A DNA stretch of 64,000 bases from Pyrus communis. Taxonomy: Eukaryota > Streptophyta > Magnoliopsida > Rosales > Rosaceae. Of the stretch, positions 57,480-64,000 are shown in pieces. The position numbers and the translations under genes were made by a program. Within the stretch, counting starts at the first letter, position 1. Each line of letters begins with the position of its first letter. Under the pieces are notes generated by a model, which ran no database searches, was not told where the DNA came from, and was given only the letters and a program-made list of their open reading frames with translations. The stretch is taken from assembly GCF_963583255.1 (NCBI RefSeq), contig NC_084804.1:31474953-31538952 (forward strand), in the 5' to 3' direction.

Positions 57480-58180
57480 CCTTCTTGCCTGCTTTGTCTT
57501 TGCTTGAAAGCTTCCATGTTCAAGTGAACGGTTAGGGTTCCATCTGTCCACATTCTTCCCTTCCATCCAGGGGAATTGGGGCTTGATTCTTTCATGTAGT
57601 CGATTCGCTAATTACACTCCATGAATAGAGTCCATGAGCTCGGGAAAAGAAGTAGGGCCTTTGGTCAACCAAGAGAGGCCCAACCCTTCCTGATCATTCT
57701 TGTTGCGTTCTTATTTCGAGCTGATCAATCAGCTTCTAGCCACCATTGAGAATGAATAAGAATTGGTAAAAATGTCCTAAACCTAGTGACAATTCAATAG
57801 AATTTGATTAAGGTCTCGCCTAGCCGCCCGCTCCCCCCTCTACCCGTCGAGGGCTATCAATGGAAGTTCCAGAGCAGGTGGTTGGTATACCACCATAATG
57901 CAACTGCTTTTTATTTATTTTTATTCAAATAGGATTTATGTACTTTTTTATTCCAATGTTGGTGACTGGAGATAACTCTCTTCCATTATTCTTGGGATGG
58001 GAGGGAGTAGGTCTTGCTTCATATTTCGAATGAGCGCAACCTTCAACCAACCGTTGCTCTCCGCCGTTCTTCTATCTGTCTCCACTGACGGGCACCATGC
58101 TCAGTTCTACACGAATTTGTCATCCCATCTCGTGCCAGACTATGAGCTTGATTTTTAGTAAGGGAACGAATTTTGGGACG
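57480..58180 (+). other. probable nuclear mitochondrial insertion (NUMT) with nad5 fragment
   Basis: 57935-58028 reads [20 protein letters not shown] then [11 protein letters not shown], which matches the conserved NADH dehydrogenase subunit 5 core (VTGDN...[13 protein letters not shown]), with a few substitutions, and then runs into unrelated sequence with a TGA. The surrounding 57480-58150 is GC-balanced compared with its neighbours, which suits plant mitochondrial DNA. Only the nad5 piece is recognised with confidence, and the outer limits are estimates. It begins close after the gypsy target duplication. Confidence 0.65.
57935..58028 (+). pseudogene. nad5: nad5 fragment
   Basis: About 31 codons of the central membrane region of mitochondrial complex I subunit 5. 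Truncated at both ends and embedded in nuclear repeats, so it is not functional. Confidence 0.7.
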
Positions 58181-60158
58181 AAGCTATTCTATTTGTTGTA
58201 ATATATTTCGATGCAAACATTTCAACAAAAAGAAGTCAATTTAATATATTTTGGCACAATCCTGTACACTTAAGTATTTACACATTTTTCTGATGTGTCA
58301 CTAATTTTTTAATGTTTTCTCATTGATGTTTATTTATAATTAGAAGAACTAAAATGTGCATTTAATAAAATCAAAATTTAATGTGGAGACTTTAGATAAA
58401 AAAAAATAAATAACAAAAATAGAATATAAATTTTAATAAAAGTTCACTTCAAGGAATTAAAATTAATATATAATCTAACACTACAATTTTTTAAAATTTT
58501 ATCTTTTTAAGGACTAATGTTCAAAACCCTTTATAAAGATTGTCGTCCGGTTTCATCAAATGAGTTGTAGATTTGCTATATGTATTAATCAACCTCTTAG
58601 TTATTATTATTGGGGCTATTTGTTTTTGTTTTGGGTCATTCCAGTAAAGTTTGAGTCCAATTTGTGTTTTATAAGTCCAGCAAATCCTTGTATGGCCAAC
58701 CCAAATAGATGTGACAAGTCTGGTGCTCTTTAATCCAAAGAATCATGTTCATCTCCAGTTTTCATATTTCTTCTACGGTTCTACCAACATCTTTTCCTTC
58801 TTATCTCCTCCAAATTATCTTCACTAGATGTGTTCTATAAGCACTATTACGGTACAGATGGATGATTTTGCAGATGCTCGAAATGATTCGTGTGCAATCT
58901 ATACTGATGAGAAATATAGCAGGGATGGAAAATGGTAATTATTGAGCCATCTTGTATTTAGAATGAGGTGGAAATCATAACTTCTCGCAATGCTATTGCC
59001 TATTGGTGGTTACAAGTAGAATGCATTTCTTCTTGCAACTGAATTACCACACCAGAAAGAAAAAGAAATGGTGAAGCTTCATATTAACATGGTTTGTTTC
59101 TCATTTGTAAACGGAGTGAAAAAGTTATACTGGGGTTATGGAAAATTGAAAATGGCTTTTACATGGTTGAGTCTAACCATTGTAGGGATTAGGTCCAGGC
59201 AAACTCGTGTGCACATTATAATAGGATATCGGATAGATTTGAAGATCAATGGTTTAGGCAAGATGATTCGGACAAGAGGGAGACTTTATTGGGATTATTT
59301 AGTATATTAAGCATGAAACACTTGGAGTGATCTTAAATATTCAAGATATGGAAAAATGAAAACATGAAGAACAATTTTTCTTGCATGCATATGGTACGCA
59401 TCATTGAGCTTATTATATTGTGCAATTATAACTACATATTTTTGGGTGTTATTTTGTATATCAAAATTATGACTACACTTGCGTATGTTTATTTGTTGCG
59501 AGTTGCACTTGTAAATACCAGTTAAATTGTAAATAGGTTATTGTCCCACATCGGTGAAATACCTATATAACATTACTTGTAATATATATACTATAATTGG
59601 AAAATAATAAATAATATATTATAAATTCACAATATATATATATATATATATATATATTTTGTCGAAGCCCAAGGCATTCCACACCCTTGTCAAAATAATA
59701 TTAAAGGTAGAACTAATCCCAGTGAGAACCGAAAAGGTTAAAGATATTTGACATTTCTAGTTGAGTCACCGTACTACTTTCTCGGTAAGCGATTCTAAAG
59801 TTGCTTTTCCATTTGATTTGATTCATTCAAATGTTTGAGGTCTTGCTAAAATTGCTTCTAATGGAAAAATATAGTTTGTTAATTTATTGATGATGCTAGA
59901 ATGACTTGGTTGTTTTTTTTGTTTCTTTTTGGGGAGACTATGACTTGGTTGTTTTCAAAGGATCAAAAAGTGATATTGTTTCCATTACACGTGATTTCCA
60001 TGTCATGATTTCTACTAAGTTTTAGGTTCAGTAAGGTCTTCCGGCCTATAACAGAGGTGCGATATTGTGGCTTATTTTTTTCGTAAAGGGGGTGCGATAT
60101 AAGTCACACCTCATGGGGAAAGACTTCTCTCGACGTCTTAAGATTGAGTATTAATCAC
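58181..60158. other. intergenic, no supported gene
   Basis: AT-rich. TTGTCCCACATCGGTG at about 59543 is a motif common in plant small LTR elements. An (AT)n microsatellite is at about 59633-59658. The short frame at 59068-59310 has no recognisable domain. Confidence 0.45.
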
Positions 60159-60453
60159 TAAAGACCTGATGCGACATTTTGTTTGACTATTTACATACTT
60201 AAAAGGGAGTATTGCAATCCTAATTAGTTAGGAATGTGATTGTGTAACCCCTATTGAGATTCTATATTATCTTTTAGATAGGTTTGTATTTTAGTTGTAT
60301 TACTTGAAAGACAATGATTCTCCCTTCTTTACTACTTCACAATAAGATGAGATAATACATACCTCAAAATCCACCAATTTCTCTCTTCTCTCTAGTTCCA
60401 CCGCCCTTCTTCTCTCCCCCTCTATAATTCTTCAGTTTAATAGGCCTACAACA
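60159..60453 (+). mobile_element. 3' terminal fragment and LTR of the left-edge copia family
   Basis: CTGATGCGAC-TTTGTTTGACTATTTACA then AAAAGGGAG (60165-60209) parallel the last internal bases and purine tract at 4160-4202. The LTR at 60210-60453 starts TATTGCAATCC and ends TAGGCCTACAACA, as at 4203-4468. The first LTR base pair is mutated (TA for TG). The rest of the element is absent. Confidence 0.8.
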
Positions 60454-60476
60454 ATATAATAAATTTCGTTTAAAAA

Positions 60477-60555
60477 AATAAAAAAAAAAAGAAAACCACC
60501 TAGGCCCTTACTTGCCAGTTGCTGATTAGTGTCTAACACCTTTCAAAACCTTGAT
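60477..60555 (-). repeat. CCTAGG-rich repeat, copy D (end fragment)
   Basis: CACCTAGGCCCTTACTTGCC then GTGTCTAACACCTTTC resemble the end of copy A at 8514-8590. A poly-A-rich stretch lies on its left. Confidence 0.4.
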
Positions 60556-60564
60556 TGTAACTAC

Positions 60565-60774
60565 AATAATGGCTTGATATTGTTATGGATTTCATATTAC
60601 TGAGTCATTAACAATTATGTGTTTTCACACTTCCTCAAGTCTTGAAAGAAAGGGTAAGTTGCAAAGAACAAGGTAAGTCTTGAAAGAAAGAGTATATTGA
60701 AAGAGACGTTTGAGGTGCTAAAGATCACCATTCATCTAATTTTTCTTTTGTTTATATGTACATATATTTCTGTG
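60565..60774. repeat. 210-bp direct repeat, copy 1
   Basis: Identical to 61349-61558 except one C/T by eye, with no indels over 210 bp (offset 784). Contains AAGTCTTGAAAGAAAG twice internally. Confidence 0.92.
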
Positions 60775-61313
60775 TTGGAGCAATAATAGAAAATATGAAA
60801 AGTAACAATATAATTTCAATGATAATAATCATAAAGAAATTTACAACATCAATTATATATGAGATTAATATAAACAACTAGAGATAAAGTTAGAAAAACT
60901 GACAAACTTGGAGATTGAGGCTTGCATAAATGCAATGTCCTAAAAATAGAATTTTGTCCCTACTCTTGTGCTTGTAGTTTGATAGACGTCCATCTCCCAG
61001 GATTCAACAATCTATAATCCGAAGTCAAAGTACTTCAATTTTCGGACTCTGGCGAACTGTATATATTTCATACTCTCAAGACACGACTCGGAATTTGACT
61101 CACGAAGCATGAGAGAAACAAAGTGGGGAAACCCTATTTCTCAAGAGTAAAACCTAACTCAAATTTTCTATATTTAATACCAATGGTTTCATGGGTTTAT
61201 ATAAAATCCAATTTCTACTTATCAAAGAGATGTAACTTTTCATCTATAAGTATACATCACTTATCAAGGGAATACACCTAAACAACATAACCTTTCTAAG
61301 AAATTGGTTAACA
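60773..61313 (-). mobile_element. LTR-like block between the 210-bp repeats
   Basis: On the minus strand it starts TGTTAACCAATTTC and ends TTGCTCCAACA, with a TATA-like TTTATATAAACCC and a leader GGGTTTCCCCACTTTG, so it resembles a solo LTR. The 5-mers outside (TTCTG and ATATT) do not match, so this remains tentative. Confidence 0.4.
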
Positions 61314-61348
61314 ATATTTTTCATTCAATTATTAAAATTATATACTAT

Positions 61349-61558
61349 AATAATGGTTTGATATTGTTATGGATTTCATATTACTGAGTCATTAACAATT
61401 ATGTGTTTTCACACTTCCTCAAGTCTTGAAAGAAAGGGTAAGTTGCAAAGAACAAGGTAAGTCTTGAAAGAAAGAGTATATTGAAAGAGACGTTTGAGGT
61501 GCTAAAGATCACCATTCATCTAATTTTTCTTTTGTTTATATGTACATATATTTCTGTG
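61349..61558. repeat. 210-bp direct repeat, copy 2
   Basis: Partner of 60565-60774. Confidence 0.92.
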
Positions 61559-61639
61559 CTATTGTCTACGCACTAGTTTATCTACATTTTAGAATTATTT
61601 TGGAACCTTAGATGGAATTTTACAAATGTTGTTTCCAGG

Positions 61640-61775
61640 GAAGGATGACAACATGAAGCTCCAAATGGCTCAGGCTATGGAAGAAAACATCAAGAAAATA
61701 ATCAGCAGTCTCGGAAACCCCACCGGAAGTTGCAAGTCCGAGTTTCCCCTTACCAAGCTGGCCCATCCGTTTTAA
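61640..61775 (+). other. possible orphan exon
   Basis: A pyrimidine-rich GTTGTTTCCAG acceptor at 61629-61639 is followed by an open frame of about 44 codons (DNMKLQMAQAMEENIKKIIS, then CKSEFPLTKLAHPF) ending in TAA. It looks like a terminal exon by composition, but no upstream exon or family is recognised. A captured or decayed gene fragment is possible. Confidence 0.25.
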
Positions 61776-62460
61776 CTTTTTGACCCAAAGATACAGATGA
61801 GGATGCGACATAACCGGAACAATTAACAAAAGGAGCTTTACTCAACTTAGTCGGTCGAGATCCCAAGAGAGATTAAATTTTATTTATCCAACACACCTGA
61901 TACATATGACCTGGAGATAAAACTCCAACCTGTCTAATCCAAATATAATCGAAGTAGAACAACGAAGTCTTGAAATAGAACGGGGTCTGCTTTCGAACTT
62001 TACTTTTTTCTGACACACGTTCGAGATAGTCATTAACTATAAAAACTCAGTAGCCAACTAATCGAGATGTGAAGTTGTTGAAATTTTGTGTCTACTTGAT
62101 CTAAATATAGGGAATGTACATAGATGTGCGTGAAGTTACGAAAAATACTTGGTGGAAATCATTTCCAACACGAAACACACCCCTAAGGGTAACATGAAAC
62201 ACAATCCTAAAATTTAAGCTTTTACTGTTAGTGCCGGACTAGGAATTTAACTGAGTTGGCTTGCAAGTATGCAAAAAGATGAATGAATATATTGCACTTG
62301 TCGTTTGTTAAGTGTAAAAGGGATAGCGCGTGCAGGGACAATGACAGACAAAGGGATTAAACCCCACAAGTAATCATCAAGCCTTCTATATCTGAGATAC
62401 GTTTAGGGCAAATATAAAAGGGACAACTTGGGTGTGTGAGGAGACATGTCATTATCAACC
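61776..62460. other. intergenic
   Basis: No gene or bounded element recognised. Confidence 0.5.
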
Positions 62461-62465
62461 TTAGT

Positions 62466-62467
<2 letters not shown>

Positions 62468-62512
<45 letters not shown>

Positions 62513-62567
62513 TTCTAGAACATGTTTAAGTCATTTTCCTCAAGCTTGTTTAGCATTTTCTTTCTTC

Positions 62568-62625
<58 letters not shown>

Positions 62626-62652
62626 GTATATGTATATGTGTGTGTGTGTGGG
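62468..62652. repeat. cluster of three microsatellites: (CT)n, (AT)n, (TG)n
   Basis: (CT)n of about 20 units at 62468-62510, (AT)n of about 25 units at 62572-62621, and a TATG/TG run at about 62626-62650, all within 185 bp. An open frame through them is artefactual. Confidence 0.95.
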
Positions 62653-64000
62653 GGACGCAGGCATCCAGTCCCACAAACCGCCCCAAACATCCAACTTGCT
62701 TTCTTTGCACTATTTCTTGCTTGCAAAAGCAACCCCACCAACCACTCTTGCCATTTACAAATTACAGACATGACGATGATGATCAGCCATCAGCCAGTTA
62801 TTCTTGTTGTACGGTTAATCAGTGTACCATATCCCTTCTCTTCAACAATTCCACAATATATTGCAAGCTCGAGAAGCATTTTATTAGTTCGTTTAAAGCT
62901 TGTTTTCCACCACTTGCTATACATGTAGTACTTTTAGTTTCCAGGGCAATCCATTAAATGAAAGAGGAGAATTTAAACCCAAAACACAGTGGCTTAAACA
63001 TAAATAACGAGAGTAATTTACCACTTGCTATACATGTACTTTTTTTAGTTACCTTAAAATCAGAACAGAACAAAGTTATTTGTCAATTTTAAAGGTGCCG
63101 ACTTATCATGTTAGACCGGCCATGAAACGGACCTCTGCAATTGATCAACTTTCGACTTAATGCGCGCAGTACTATACTACTACTGTAATGAAATCAAGTA
63201 TCCCTTCGACTTAATGTTCATACATATTGGCATTAAGGTGTTGGCTAATTATGATCCCCCACTAGCTACTTAGTTCCACTTGTTTGTGCCACAGAATTTT
63301 CATTTTCCATTTTCCAAATTTTGAACTATATCGGAAATGTGAGAAGCCATGTACATGATCGTATATACTGAGAGAGCCTGTTCGATATAGGAAATTAGAA
63401 GCCTTGCATTCACCGATCCCTTCTTATTGTACAAAATCTTTTCAAATAACCAATTATTTCTCGAGTTTCATTAGGATTGTTTTACCACGCACGCTCTGTT
63501 ATTGGTAGACCTGGTATTCGTGTAGTATTTTTCGTGTTCGTGTCACATCTTATATTTTAATGGATCGTGTCGTATAACACTTGTTAAAATAAACAGGTAA
63601 TATGACCCAACTCGAAATCGACCTGTTAATGTTATCAGGTAATATGATCCGACCCGTTACCCGTTAAAGAAAATATTTTTTAAATCAATAAATAATGAAA
63701 ATGAAAAACATAATTTGACCAAAAAAAAAAAAAGAAAACATAATACTAAATTAGTATATGCATACTATATTGTCACATAAATATTACTCCAAAACATTAA
63801 AAAAAAAAAAAAAAACACATTTTCTTTCAAGTATTATATACTCCAAAACAAGAGCCTCATAGGAAAAACATTAGTACATTACTATAAAATACCAAATTTT
63901 CAAGGATATGCCAAATGAAAGGAATCCCACTTCAAGGTTGAGGAACCTTGGACGTTTATATATGCTTTCACATTTTTTATACTTGTACATTAATGATTAT
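62653..64000. other. intergenic, with a possible hAT-like fragment
   Basis: 63005-63045 repeats a phrase seen at 62910-62945 (ACCACTTGCTATACATGTA). 63500-63670 contains TTCGTGTTCGTGTCAC and GACCCGTTACCCGTTA, typical of a plant hAT-related repeat, with no ends visible. No gene seen. Confidence 0.4.

Noticed and set aside
59540..59575. Cassandra TRIM suspected from TTGTCCCACATCGG
   Set aside because: I could not find the 5S rRNA-like promoter sequence that defines Cassandra near it.
62436..62957. 173-residue open frame
   Set aside because: It is driven by the (CT)n and (AT)n microsatellites (Ser-Leu and Ile-Tyr runs) and has no domain.

Overview
This is plant nuclear DNA: AT-rich, intron-bearing, full of retrotransposons, small terminal-inverted-repeat (TIR) elements, microsatellites and a short piece that looks like mitochondrial nad5. 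A woody eudicot is likely. Resemblance of several repeats to Malus/Pyrus/Prunus families suggests Rosaceae, but that rests on memory, not on a search.

Only three host genes are supportable, all on the + strand. (1) An intronless hyccin-domain gene at 18896-20179, related to Arabidopsis HYC1/HYC2, predicted to belong to the plasma-membrane PI4K-alpha1 scaffold. (2) A small serine-rich protein with a GVPFSWEHFPGIPK block at 26925-27665, resembling the DUF688 group. (3) A three-exon ABCG half-transporter at 34341-42741 that most resembles the abscisic-acid exporter ABCG25. It has a 6-kb second intron and two ABRE-like ACGT motifs in its proximal promoter. I see no rRNA, tRNA, CRISPR or bacterial-type operon.

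Mobile DNA, left to right: a decayed Ty1/copia element running off the left edge, with its 3' LTR at 4203-4468; a CCTAGG-rich dispersed repeat split by a probable solo LTR (5876-8513); a 3.97-kb Mutator-like element (9642-13612) with long TIRs, a near-perfect 9-bp target duplication and a broken FAR1-type transposase; a 420-bp hAT element with a perfect 8-bp target duplication (13736-14155); a LINE 3' end (about 15020-16241); a SINE; a 1.18-kb PIF/Harbinger-like element directly upstream of the hyccin gene; a second CCTAGG repeat holding two smaller insertions; a Mutator-type MITE (25728-26509); a tandem array that incorporates SINE tails (30860-31715); and MITEs before and inside the ABCG gene.

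The right third is dominated by a complete Ty3/gypsy element (44438-57318) with 595- and 588-bp LTRs and a perfect CATGT target duplication. Its sense strand has gag, protease, RT, two RNase H regions and integrase, all broken by stops. The presence of a second RNase H points to the Tat lineage. Downstream of integrase it carries a long antisense gene with GT-AG introns and an 0.85-0.9 kb internal tandem duplication. This is the most unusual structure in the window. A nad5-like piece, a second LTR of the left-edge copia family, a 210-bp near-identical repeat pair around another LTR-like block, and a cluster of three microsatellites complete the window.

The genes do not form a functional cluster. 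The layout is isolated host genes separated by nested transposons.
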